Below, piece by piece: positions 31,786 through 39,949 of a stretch of 45,008 nucleotides of DNA. A program made the position numbers and the translations under genes. The first letter of the stretch is position 1; every line of letters begins with the position of its first letter. Location: contig JAGWGN010000007.1 of the NCBI GenBank assembly GCA_028867335.1, forward strand, positions 1 through 45,008. Direction: 5' to 3'. This stretch comes from Microcaldota archaeon (lineage in GTDB: Archaea > Micrarchaeota > Micrarchaeia > Micrarchaeales > CABMGC01). The notes beneath the pieces are model-generated. The model was not told where the DNA came from and ran no database searches. It saw only the letters and a program-made list of their open reading frames with translations.

Positions 31786-34104
31786 ATGGAAGAACAAAAA
31801 ACCGAACAAATCGCAATTCCGACTGAAACACTGGATTTCTTTGACAGAGACGAGCTTCGGGCTCGCGTATTCTACGAAAAGTACACCCTGAGAAACGAGA
31901 ACGGCGATAAGATCGAGAAGACCCCCCCAGAGATGTGGAAAAGGGTCTCTAGCGCAATGGCAAGCGCAGAGGAAACCCCTGAAAAGCAAAAGGAGTGGTC
32001 AAACAACTTTTACTGGCTCCTTGAGAACTTCAAGTTCGTGCCTGGGGGAAGGATCCTCTTCGGCGCAGGCCAGACAAAGAAGACAACGCTGCTCAACTGC
32101 TATGTAATCCCTATGAAGGCTGACTCAATCGAGTCGATCTTCGATTGGTGCAAGGAGGCCGCAAGAACCTACAGCTTCGGAGGAGGGGTCGGTGGAGACA
32201 TAAGCATTCTCAGGCCAAGGGGGACAAAGGTCAACAACTCGGCACTTCATTCGACAGGCGCCGTCTCGTTCATGAACATAATGAGCGAAACCACAGGGAC
32301 AATCGGCCAGGCAGGGAGAAGGGGGGCGCTCATGATCACAATCCGGGTAGACCATCCGGATGTTCTTGACTTCATAAGGGTAAAGCGGAATCTGCGAAAT
32401 GTCAGGTACGCAAACATCAGCCTGCGAATAACAGACGAGTTCATGCATGCGGTCGAGAAGGACACGGACTTCACCTTATGGTATGACAGCCCAAAGACGG
32501 GAAGGTTTGAGAAGAAGGTTCGGGCAAGGGAGCTGTGGAACGAGATAATCAGCAGCGCAAGGGACTGGGCAGAGCCGGGGCTCATCTTCTGGGACAATGT
32601 GGTCCGCGGATCACCAAGCGAGTACAACGGAATGAACGTCATAACGACCAACCCGTGCGCAGAGCAGCCGCTTCAGGCATACGGCGCATGCGACCTGGGC
32701 CACGTGAACCTGCCGATGTTTGTAACGGGAAGCTACACGGAGCAGGCAGAGATTGACTGGCCGACGCTTGAGAAGGCGATAAGGTACGGTGTAAGGTTCC
32801 TAGACAACGTTCTAACCTACAACATGGACAAGCACCCGCTTCCGGAGCAGGCACAGGCCAGCAGGGAGAGCAGGAGAATCGGACTTGGATTCACTGGGCT
32901 TGCTGATATGCTAATTAGGCTTAGGATAAAGTACGACACCCAGGCGGCGCTCGACTTTGTCGACAAGCTCATGGACAAGATGAAGTACATCGCATACGAT
33001 GAGTCCACAGAGATCGCAAAGGAGAAGGGGTCATTTGGCCAATTTGATGCGGACAAGCACCTTACAATGCCATTCATCCAGGGCCTCAACGCTGACCTAA
33101 GGGAGAAGATCAAGAGGAACGGACTGAGAAACGTTGCGATACTAACAATCGCACCCGTGGGCAGCGGATCGGCACTCGTCGGAACATCAAGCGGAATCGA
33201 GCCGGTCTTCGCATTCAGCTACACAAGAAGGTCTGAGTCCCTATCGCAGGAGTACTTCAAGGTCTACCACCCTATTGTCGCCCAGTACATGGCGCAGTCA
33301 AGGATAGAGAGGGAGGAGGATCTGCCGGACTTCTTCGTGCCTGCGCACAAGATAAAGCCAGAGTTCAGGGTCACAATGCAGAGCGTAGTGCAAAAGCACA
33401 TAGACAGCTCAATCTCATCGACAGTCAACCTTCCGGAGGATGTCTCGGTCGAGCAGGTCGAGAAGATCTACTTCCAGGGCTGGAAGTCGGGATGCAAGGG
33501 AATAACCGTCTACAGGGAGGGATCAAGAGAGGGAATTTTGATAACCGATGAGAAGGAGAAGGCGCTTGAGAAGGCAAGGGGAGTTGTCACTGAGGCAAAG
33601 GAGTGGTCCAGGCCAAAGACGATGACAGGCGACACGATCACCTACAGGATGCCAAACGGCGCAATCTACATAACGGTCAACAGCGACGCAAGCAGCCCAA
33701 GGGAGGTCTTTGTCAACATGGGGCGCTCGGGAAGCGACGACAAGAGCTACACCGAGGCGCTTGGAAGGCTAGCCAGCATGTATCTGCAGCAGGGAGGGGA
33801 CGTAAAGAACGTGATCAAGAGCCTCAAGGGGATCCAGGGAAGAAACGGGACCTGGGACCATGGGGTCCAGCTGCTCAGTGTGCCTGACGCAATCGCAAAG
33901 GCGCTTGAGACTGTAATCAACAAGACCCACCAGGCAGTCATAAACGAGGAGGCAATCAAGCCCAAGCAGGCGACGGTCAAGGCCCAGACAACCGACGGCA
34001 AGCAGGTTGGCCTTATGGACTGCCCTAAGTGCTCGGAGCACACGCTGGTGAGCGAGAACGGGTGCGACCACTGCCAGAGCTGCGGATACAGCAGGTGCGG
34101 ATGA
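31786..34104 (+). CDS. nrdJ: Ribonucleotide reductase, class II, adenosylcobalamin-dependent
   Basis: Reduces ribonucleotides to deoxyribonucleotides using coenzyme B12. The 772-residue protein has FVPGGRILFGAG, the redox cysteine C105 (TLLNCYV), SFGGGVGGDIS, and the radical-site NPCAEQPL with N289, C291 and E293. The C-terminus carries a zinc-ribbon-like CPKC...CDHCQSCGYSRCG with spare cysteines for re-reduction by thioredoxin. No N-terminal ATP-cone is visible, so overall allosteric control may rest on NrdR. A strong AGGGGG Shine-Dalgarno precedes ATG 31786; nrdR ends 15 bases upstream. B12 would have to be imported or salvaged. Confidence 0.96.
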   Translation: MEEQKTEQIAIPTETLDFFDRDELRARVFYEKYTLRNENGDKIEKTPPEMWKRVSSAMASAEETPEKQKEWSNNFYWLLENFKFVPGGRILFGAGQTKKTTLLNCYVIPMKADSIESIFDWCKEAARTYSFGGGVGGDISILRPRGTKVNNSALHSTGAVSFMNIMSETTGTIGQAGRRGALMITIRVDHPDVLDFIRVKRNLRNVRYANISLRITDEFMHAVEKDTDFTLWYDSPKTGRFEKKVRARELWNEIISSARDWAEPGLIFWDNVVRGSPSEYNGMNVITTNPCAEQPLQAYGACDLGHVNLPMFVTGSYTEQAEIDWPTLEKAIRYGVRFLDNVLTYNMDKHPLPEQAQASRESRRIGLGFTGLADMLIRLRIKYDTQAALDFVDKLMDKMKYIAYDESTEIAKEKGSFGQFDADKHLTMPFIQGLNADLREKIKRNGLRNVAILTIAPVGSGSALVGTSSGIEPVFAFSYTRRSESLSQEYFKVYHPIVAQYMAQSRIEREEDLPDFFVPAHKIKPEFRVTMQSVVQKHIDSSISSTVNLPEDVSVEQVEKIYFQGWKSGCKGITVYREGSREGILITDEKEKALEKARGVVTEAKEWSRPKTMTGDTITYRMPNGAIYITVNSDASSPREVFVNMGRSGSDDKSYTEALGRLASMYLQQGGDVKNVIKSLKGIQGRNGTWDHGVQLLSVPDAIAKALETVINKTHQAVINEEAIKPKQATVKAQTTDGKQVGLMDCPKCSEHTLVSENGCDHCQSCGYSRCG

Positions 34105-34129
34105 GAGATATTCTCAGTTTTCTAGATGG

Positions 34130-34726
34130 CTAATTGTTGCCATTTCCACTATTCACAGCAAGTTCGGAAGTGAATTTTTCAATAAGACTATCATAACCTT
34201 CACCATTAGCTATCTCCCATGCCCTTGCATACTCTGGTCTCACTGTTTTTGCTATGTGTTTTTTGAGGTCCTCTTCCCCAAATATACGGATATGCATTTT
34301 CGCATAGACTGCAAATAAAAAAATGTGGTTGAGGGTAACTTGGGATTCGTCTCTGTACCTATTCCTTATGAATTCTGAAGCCTTGTCATATTCTTTACCA
34401 TTCTGGGAAATTATTTGATGAATCAATTCATGGATAAGCGTGCTAACAAGTTCTTGATCAGACTCAAAAACCATTATGGTCAAAGGTTCTGATATTGGTC
34501 TGCATCTGCCCACAACATAGCAGATAATTTGTTGCTCCTTCCATTTCAGATTTGCTATACTAGAAATTTCCAACGCGATGTCTTCTTCAATCGGGCACCA
34601 GATCGACTTGATTTTCTCTATGTATCCCCTAACTTCTGCTGAGGACGGATACGTCCCGAAATTCCCTGCCTTGGCGAAACCCCTCCAAGTCTGGTCATAA
34701 ATCCATGAATATTTAAATCTCAGCAT
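34130..34726 (-). CDS. Predicted zincin-like metallopeptidase (HELIH)
   Basis: The protein has 198 residues with the zinc-peptidase motif HExxH as LVSTLIHELIHQIIS (H99, E100, H103). A third ligand could be H134 in NHIFLFAVY. There is no signal peptide. The family is not recognised beyond the motif. The gene is more AT-rich than the ribonucleotide reductase gene beside it and shares orientation with the next gene, 31 bases upstream, so the two probably came together. Confidence 0.6.
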   Translation of the reverse strand: MLRFKYSWIYDQTWRGFAKAGNFGTYPSSAEVRGYIEKIKSIWCPIEEDIALEISSIANLKWKEQQIICYVVGRCRPISEPLTIMVFESDQELVSTLIHELIHQIISQNGKEYDKASEFIRNRYRDESQVTLNHIFLFAVYAKMHIRIFGEEDLKKHIAKTVRPEYARAWEIANGEGYDSLIEKFTSELAVNSGNGNN

Positions 34727-34757
34727 CTACCCATCGTGTATTTTATATTCAACCAAA

Positions 34758-35429
34758 TTATTGGCGCTCCATCCCTACTCCACAACTACCCCCATTGCCG
34801 CAGCTCTTGCATCCTGGATTCGACGACGCACCGCAGTTGCCGTCTTCCCCGATTTTCAGTTCTCCCCACACGCGACTTTCCGGATCGCCAAAAAGCCTAT
34901 GGTATTTGCTGAGGGTATTCTGATATGCCTCTCGCGTATGTTCTCTGGTTTCATCGGTGCTTGGGATATGGTCGATAAATTTCCCAAAGAGGCTATCACA
35001 AAATTTGCGATATTCTACCGTGTCCAATATGAACAAATGCCAGTACATATCTACGCCCCTAGCAGGTGCAATACTCGCCTTCGGCTCAACTATTATAAGG
35101 GACATGAACTTTCTGAATTCTGTTTCCAATGTTTTTGCTAGTTTTTCATCAACCTTTCCAAAAATCTCCTCTAGTGGATAAAGTTGCTCGGTTTTAATCT
35201 GTGCTGGATGGTTCTTGGATATAACTTTTTCAGTTAATTTTGAAAAATCATACCCCCACAAAATTTCCAGATTTTTATGTACTTCCATCGAAAATCCAAA
35301 TTTTTGCACCCTGTCACTAAATCCTGCCTTTAAATTCGCATCCGTCGACTCTGCAATATTTGATTGCCTTAGCATCAGTTCAAGTTTCGGCTTATCACCC
35401 ATCACTTCGATGTTTATTTTTTGTTTCAT
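34758..35429 (-). CDS. GRDP-like (glycine-rich domain / DUF1399-type) protein
   Basis: The protein has 223 residues. The central part matches the pattern of glycine-rich-domain proteins: ARGVDMYWHLFILDTVEYRK (D127, W130, H131), then FCDSLFGKFIDHIPSTDETR, then YQNTLSKYHRLFGDP and VWG. The C-terminus is Cys/Gly-rich (C199, C207, C210, C216) and may bind a metal. In the family the D-x-x-W-H core is conserved, but the function is not established. A TATA box (ttttaaatatc, about 35458-35468, minus strand) and a GGTGG ribosome site precede ATG 35429. AT-rich, probably transferred. Confidence 0.65.
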   Translation of the reverse strand: MKQKINIEVMGDKPKLELMLRQSNIAESTDANLKAGFSDRVQKFGFSMEVHKNLEILWGYDFSKLTEKVISKNHPAQIKTEQLYPLEEIFGKVDEKLAKTLETEFRKFMSLIIVEPKASIAPARGVDMYWHLFILDTVEYRKFCDSLFGKFIDHIPSTDETREHTREAYQNTLSKYHRLFGDPESRVWGELKIGEDGNCGASSNPGCKSCGNGGSCGVGMERQ

Positions 35430-35520
35430 GGTCCCACCAAAGGTTATCTACTTTCCCTGATATTTAAAAGAACATACCTATTCGTCCTTAAGCGAATTCA
35501 TGTTCTAATGGAAACCCAAA

Positions 35521-36414
35521 TTACTGCGTAATTACAGCACACCCTTCCCTGCCAACAATTACACTCTTCTCAAATTGCACAACGTTTCCCTTCTTTCTCT
35601 CTACTAGAACCGGGAATGACTCTAGTGCTCCCTGCCTTGTAAGTTCGTTGAGCGCCGCCTTGACCTTGAATTCGGACTTGAAGTTCTCTACCAGCCATCT
35701 GAGTGCGAACGGGTAAGTGCTGTAATTCTGATCTATGAAGTCCGAGATTGCGCGCATATCATTTGTCCTAGGAGTGTAGCCCGGGAACTTCTGGTAGATC
35801 TGGTTGTACTCCCCGTTCTTCACCCAGCCCTCCCCGTCAGTAAAGAAGACCTCGACCGCAATCAGATCCCCCTCCACAAGCTCAGTGTCATCGCCATTGT
35901 CGTAGTTTGGTATGAAATAGTTCGCATGAAGTTCGCCCTCATCGATTCCGTGGCCGCCTAGGTTCTTTATCGGCATCACGCCGTACTTCTTGGCAACCTT
36001 TTCTACCTCCTTTCCGATGTCCCCAACCTTCCTTCCCTCCTTAACCGTGCTTATCGCAGCGTCAAGCGCCTCCTCAGTTGCCTGCATGAGCTTTGTGTAC
36101 TTTCCCGAGAGGTCAACGGTGACTGCACAGTCCGTAAGGTTGTCCCCGCTTCTCAGTCCGATATCAACCTTAACAACATCCTTGTCGGAAAAAGTGAGCG
36201 GGTCGTCAAACGAAGGGGTGTAATGCGCGGCATTCTCGTTTATAGAGAGGTTTATCGGAAATGCAAACTGAATGTTTTTCTTCCTTGCAAGCTCCTCCAC
36301 CTTTCTTGCGACATCCAGCAGCCTCACTCCGGGCTTCACCATCTCCCTTGCCTGGTTAATTATCTCAAAGGTGTCCTTTCCTATTTGCTCAAGCTTTTTG
36401 TAATCGTGCGCCAT
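35521..36414 (-). CDS. map: Methionine aminopeptidase, type II
   Basis: Removes the initiator Met from nascent proteins. The 297-residue protein has the pita-bread fold motifs: ENAAHYTPSFDD (substrate His), KVDIGL and LTDCAVT (two Asp ligands), NLGGHGI (His ligand), IAVEVFF (Glu) and a final FEKSVIV (Glu). The insert between the metal ligands and the winged helical part (about 205-265) mark it as the archaeal/eukaryotic type II. Its ATG directly abuts the stop of the hydrolase gene, so translation is probably coupled. Confidence 0.93.
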   Translation of the reverse strand: MAHDYKKLEQIGKDTFEIINQAREMVKPGVRLLDVARKVEELARKKNIQFAFPINLSINENAAHYTPSFDDPLTFSDKDVVKVDIGLRSGDNLTDCAVTVDLSGKYTKLMQATEEALDAAISTVKEGRKVGDIGKEVEKVAKKYGVMPIKNLGGHGIDEGELHANYFIPNYDNGDDTELVEGDLIAVEVFFTDGEGWVKNGEYNQIYQKFPGYTPRTNDMRAISDFIDQNYSTYPFALRWLVENFKSEFKVKAALNELTRQGALESFPVLVERKKGNVVQFEKSVIVGREGCAVITQ

Positions 36415-36987
36415 TCAATCCTCCTTCATTAGAAAACTTATATCTCCAAGCAGCTCCTTAAACTCTCTGTATCCCGCCTCCTCGTTTATGTGCCCTGCCC
36501 CTTCTATGACCCGCATTGTCGCATCAAGCTTCTTTGCCACAAAGTCCTCCTGCGAAAACTTGACATAGGGGTCGTTGTCCGATCCGTAGACATAGAACTC
36601 CCCGCAGTTCTTCCTTATCTTCTCCCAGTCGAACTCCTTTTCCAGGAAAGTCTTGTTCACCTCATCGTATTTCGGTATCCTCACCGGCCTTGAGAACGGG
36701 GCGACCAGAAAAGATGCAAGAATCTTGGCCTCCGATTTCTCCAAAACCCTGAAGATGAATGCGGACCCGATGCTATGTCCAATCATTATCGTCTTTGGCC
36801 CCACCATGTGCCTGTAGTTCTCGAAGACCCTGAGCCAGTTCTTCAGTGTCTGCTCCTCGCCGCTTGGGAAATGAGGCGCAATAACATCAATTCCCTTCTT
36901 TTCCAGCTCCCTCTTCAGCCAAGGCATCCAGTTGTCATTCGGCGAACCGAAAGATCCGTGTATCAAAAATGCAGTCTCGATATTCAT
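36415..36987 (-). CDS. RBBP9/YdeN-type serine hydrolase
   Basis: Alpha/beta hydrolase of 190 residues. The N-terminus FLIHGSFGSPNDNWMPWLK, nucleophile S72 in IGHSIGS, acid D139 in YGSDNDPYV and H166 in EGAGHINEEAG form a complete triad in the order and spacing of RBBP9/YdeN proteins. The substrate is unknown. It is the upstream partner of map, with no gap. A remnant of a phosphatase gene lies 5 bases upstream on the same strand. Confidence 0.85.
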   Translation of the reverse strand: MNIETAFLIHGSFGSPNDNWMPWLKRELEKKGIDVIAPHFPSGEEQTLKNWLRVFENYRHMVGPKTIMIGHSIGSAFIFRVLEKSEAKILASFLVAPFSRPVRIPKYDEVNKTFLEKEFDWEKIRKNCGEFYVYGSDNDPYVKFSQEDFVAKKLDATMRVIEGAGHINEEAGYREFKELLGDISFLMKED

Positions 36988-36992
36988 ACCAA

Positions 36993-37211
36993 CTACCCTA
37001 TCTCTCTTACCAGCTCTTCAACATGTTTCTTCACAACATTCCTCATCTGGAATGTATAACCCCTACTCTTGTATCTTCCGTCTTCTATCTCCCATAATTC
37101 AACCTTTCCCGAATTTTTCGCATAGTCTGGAAGCAACCTTTTACTCTCTTCATCAGTCATTATGACAATTACTCTGTCTGCACTATTTATCATTTCCGGA
37201 GTAAGCGGCCT
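36993..37211 (-). pseudogene. C-terminal remnant of a low-molecular-weight protein tyrosine phosphatase
   Basis: About 72 codons from PLTPEMINSADRVIVIM through ELWEIEDG to the stop at 36993. ADRVIVIMTDEE and the following helices match the C-terminal half of LMW-PTP/ArsC-type phosphatases (acid region and final helix). The N-terminal half with the catalytic CX5R loop is missing. The frame hits TAG at 37215-37217, exactly at the first gtctaaaaagtc repeat of the insertion sequence, so the break is the element's edge. The missing half is not found on the far side of the element. A short protein from ATG 37193 might still be made but would be inactive. Confidence 0.65.
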
Positions 37212-37212
37212 T

Positions 37213-37309
37213 GTCTAAAAAGTCAAATTCCGTCTAAAAAGTCGGATTTTTGTCTAAAAAGTCAAAACGCCTATTTTTACCTTTATCTGAACATTTTAGT
37301 CTAAAAGGT
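37213..37309. repeat. Iterons gtctaaaaagtc at the left end of the element
   Basis: Exact 12-base copies at 37213-37224, 37232-37243 and 37252-37263 (spacings of 19 and 20), plus a degenerate copy, gtctaaaaggt, at 37299-37309. The spacing of about two helical turns puts them on one face of the DNA, as expected for a transposase or RHH binding array. On the minus strand they read as runs of T and could also end transcription of the RHH gene. Confidence 0.8.
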
Positions 37310-37327
37310 TGTTAGAGAATTTCAGAT

Positions 37328-37471
37328 TTACAGTGCCTTCTTTTTGTCCAGATCCACTTTAATCAACTTTTCAAGATATTCGGAAACATCAACTTCCTCA
37401 TCAATGCAGAATTTTTTTACCCTCTTCCATAGCTCAGGATCTATCTTGATGCTCGTCGTCTTGCGCTCCAT
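37328..37471 (-). CDS. Ribbon-helix-helix (CopG-like) protein, 47 residues
   Basis: Below the usual size cut-off, but clear. The ribbon strand is RKTTSIKIDPELWKRVKKFC and it is followed by VDVSEYLEKLIKVDLDKKKA, the classic RHH pattern with the strand and two helices. It lies inside the insertion sequence, divergent from the transposase, and probably represses both genes from the shared promoter region. Confidence 0.7.
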   Translation of the reverse strand: MERKTTSIKIDPELWKRVKKFCIDEEVDVSEYLEKLIKVDLDKKKAL

Positions 37472-37552
37472 ATCAGTAGTATAGTAGTATATATTTATAT
37501 ATGTATAGATTTACAATAGTATTATAGTATTATATAATACTCAGTGAAATAT
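37472..37552. promoter_or_regulatory. Divergent promoter/operator of the insertion sequence
   Basis: An 81-base, very AT-rich region between the RHH and transposase genes, built of repeated agtat/atact elements, including the palindrome gtattatataatac (about 37526-37539). It contains TATA boxes in both directions. The repeats are good candidates for RHH binding. Confidence 0.55.
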
Positions 37553-38758
37553 ATGGACACGAGAGAATTCAAGGGTTTGCAGATTGCAAAACAAGGCAAG
37601 ATAAAGAAACTGCAAAATAGCTGGCTAGTGCCAAGCGAATCGCGCTTTGATTTTTACAGCGTTAAATTGGTAGGCGACAAGAAGGTTTGCAACTGCGCCG
37701 ATTTCGATCTCAGGCAGCAGAAATGCAAGCACATTTGGAGCGTGGAATTATATCAAAAACGGATCGGTAAAAAGGATGAAATTGAAAAGATAGAAAAGTT
37801 GGCTAAGCCAAGTGCACCGCAAAATTGGCACGCCTACAATCTTGCACAGACCAAGGAGCAAGAGATGTTTATGGAACTGCTTTCGGATCTGTGTGGGGAC
37901 GTTGAGGAAGCGCTTTACAGCTTCGGCAGGCCTAAACTCTCAGCCAGGGAGATGATATTCTCCTCAGCCCTCAAGGTTTATTCCACATTTTCGCTAAGGC
38001 GCTTCATCGGGGATATGCAGATTGCTCTGGATAAGGGTTACATTGCACATAAATGCGCATTCAGCTCTGTTAGTAACTACATGATGGATGAGAAGCTAAC
38101 CCCCGTAATACAGCATTTAATCACATTGTCTGCCATGCCGCTAAAGAGCGTTGAGACCAAGTTCGCAATAGACAGCTCTGGGTTCAGAACCACTAAATTT
38201 AGCGAGTATTGCAGGGAGAAGCATGCAGTGGATGTTGAACACCAGTGGATCAAGGCCCACATCTGCTGTGGCGTTAAGACTAACATCATAACCGCTGTGG
38301 AAGTCGGTGTGGGAAACAATAACAAAAGCGGGGATTCGCCGCAGTTTATACCCTTGGCCAAACAGACGCACGATGCTGGTTTCAACATACAAGAGATGAG
38401 TGCGGATAAGGCATACTCCGGAAGGGATAATCTTGCATATATTGATGAAATAGGCGCAATCCCATTCATTCCATTCAGGAAGGGGACTGGCGGTCAACCC
38501 AAAGGCAACCACATCTGGCGCAAGATGTTCAACTACTTTGCTTATAATAGAGAGGATTTCCTGCAGCACTATCACCAGCGCTCGAATGTGGAAAGCACAT
38601 TCAACATGATCAAGAGCAAATTCACAGATTTGATAAGGAGCAGGAACGAAACAGCGCAGCTCAATGAGCTCCTGTTGAAGGTTCTGTGCCATAACATTGC
38701 GGTGCTCATTCACGAGATGTATGAATTAGGCATAGAGCCTAGCTTTATTCCTAAGTGA
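37553..38758 (+). CDS. DDE transposase with N-terminal SWIM zinc finger
   Basis: The protein has 401 residues from ATG 37553 (a GTG at 37544 is also in frame). The N-terminal SWIM finger is CxCx9CxH: C46, C48, C58 and H60. The catalytic core shows D207 (FAIDSSGF), D285 (SADKAYSGRDN) and E347 (RSNVESTFNMIKSKF), the order and spacing of IS4/IS5-like DDE enzymes. SWIM fingers on such transposases occur in archaeal elements. The gene appears intact, so the element may be active. Confidence 0.88.
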   Translation: MDTREFKGLQIAKQGKIKKLQNSWLVPSESRFDFYSVKLVGDKKVCNCADFDLRQQKCKHIWSVELYQKRIGKKDEIEKIEKLAKPSAPQNWHAYNLAQTKEQEMFMELLSDLCGDVEEALYSFGRPKLSAREMIFSSALKVYSTFSLRRFIGDMQIALDKGYIAHKCAFSSVSNYMMDEKLTPVIQHLITLSAMPLKSVETKFAIDSSGFRTTKFSEYCREKHAVDVEHQWIKAHICCGVKTNIITAVEVGVGNNNKSGDSPQFIPLAKQTHDAGFNIQEMSADKAYSGRDNLAYIDEIGAIPFIPFRKGTGGQPKGNHIWRKMFNYFAYNREDFLQHYHQRSNVESTFNMIKSKFTDLIRSRNETAQLNELLLKVLCHNIAVLIHEMYELGIEPSFIPK

Positions 38759-38959
38759 TTAGTTGCTTTGGAGAACTGGGAATGCTGAGGCTCATGATGC
38801 TGAGAACGGCAGGCGGCATTATACTAATTATTTAATATGGGAATATCTTTTCAATGAAAGTATAGAAAGAATGCATTTTCTTAGATTTCCTGGCAAGTAA
38901 AATGGCTACAATTAATAAAAGTATCACTGCAGTAGATATCAATAGGCTTAAATTCATTT
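38759..38959. other. Intergenic stretch downstream of the transposase
   Basis: About 200 AT-rich bases without a supported gene. It should contain the right end of the insertion sequence and the terminator of the minus-strand metal/thiol operon, but neither could be placed. Confidence 0.4.
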
Positions 38960-39949
38960 CTAAGCCGCGCAGCTCGCCGAGCTGCCTCCGTTGCTTGATT
39001 GTGGCAGTAGCTTGTATTTCTGGTCGTATTGCGCCGCATGTATCGCCCCGCTCAGGCTCGAGAAATTATATCCAACAATATAGCTTGCTGGCACATTGTT
39101 CCAGTCAATTCCATGCGAGCGCAGGAAGATCGCGTCGTACATATAATATTGGGTAAAATAGAACGAATTGAACTCCTTCACAGCTTCAAACGTCGCATTT
39201 TCACTATTGCCCTGTGATATCATTAGCTCTACTAGGGCTAGCGCTGCGGCACCGTGGTTGCAGTCAGGGAACGCGGTAGGGTTGTCGCAGCAGGGCCTAT
39301 ACGAATGCGTGGCAACATCGTACATCAGCGTTTGCTGTTGTGGCGTCAGTGCTATTAAGTTCAGCTTTCCAAGCTGCAGATTTCCAAGTGGCTGATAGCC
39401 TCCAGTACTTGCAAAGTTGTTTGGATCATTTCCTGACTGCGTTATAGGGCCGCTGTTTATTATCGGATTGTTGTTGTTTACCCCTATTCCCCACAACACG
39501 TCAAGAGTGAAAAGTGCATACGAATTATTCAAAATTACATTTGCATTGCTTGTGCCGTTCAAAATTTTCTTCTGCTCCAGGGTCAGAGGCTCTCCGGAGC
39601 TGTTGAGAATTGCTGAAAGCGCCGAAACATTTAGGGCATTTGAATCAACAAGCTGTTTGGCAGTTTTACCCCATCTGACTGGAAACGTGTAGCCCTGATT
39701 GGGTAGCACCTGCTGTATCAAACTATTGTAGTTTATCTGGGATGCATTTATTTGAGGAGCTGATGCAAACAGGGCCAATTGGTTTGAGGGTAAAAGGATA
39801 GCGGGCTTAGATACGTTATAGTGATTGCTTAATTGAAAATATGATACAGATAATACCAGAGCAACAAACACAAAACCACCTAACATGGCGACAGGGGCCT
39901 TGCTCTTCTGTTTTTTCAAATTTCTCCAAATTTTTCTCTTTGTCTTCAT
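38960..39949 (-). CDS. Membrane-anchored extracytoplasmic protein with CC...DCNHG motif
   Basis: The protein has 329 residues: basic N-terminus, one membrane helix (about 20-40) and an outer domain rich in N and S with many sequons. The core is YRPCCDNPTAFPDCNHGAAA (C220, C221, C230, H232) followed by a helix (ALALVELMISQG). The same layout (Q-rich helix, CC, C, HA, helix) occurs in the protein at 41105-41713, so the two are paralogues. The CC...C.H set suggests a metal or haem site, or paired redox cysteines. It is the last gene of a five-gene operon; its ATG overlaps the stop of the preceding gene by 4 bases. Confidence 0.7.
   Translation of the reverse strand: MKTKRKIWRNLKKQKSKAPVAMLGGFVFVALVLSVSYFQLSNHYNVSKPAILLPSNQLALFASAPQINASQINYNSLIQQVLPNQGYTFPVRWGKTAKQLVDSNALNVSALSAILNSSGEPLTLEQKKILNGTSNANVILNNSYALFTLDVLWGIGVNNNNPIINSGPITQSGNDPNNFASTGGYQPLGNLQLGKLNLIALTPQQQTLMYDVATHSYRPCCDNPTAFPDCNHGAAALALVELMISQGNSENATFEAVKEFNSFYFTQYYMYDAIFLRSHGIDWNNVPASYIVGYNFSSLSGAIHAAQYDQKYKLLPQSSNGGSSASCAA

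Larger units (their letters stand above)
37212..38760 (+). mobile_element. Insertion sequence with DDE transposase and RHH gene
   Basis: It comprises subterminal iterons, a small RHH gene on the minus strand and a DDE transposase on the plus strand. The left end is placed at the break in the phosphatase frame. The right end is not resolved: no inverted copy of gtctaaaaagtc is seen between the transposase stop and 38960, so the element could extend up to about 38900. No target-site duplication was recognised. Confidence 0.65.

Noticed and set aside
37213-37309. CRISPR-like repeats
   Set aside because: Units are 12 bases with 7-8 base gaps and only three exact copies at the edge of an insertion sequence, so they are iterons.
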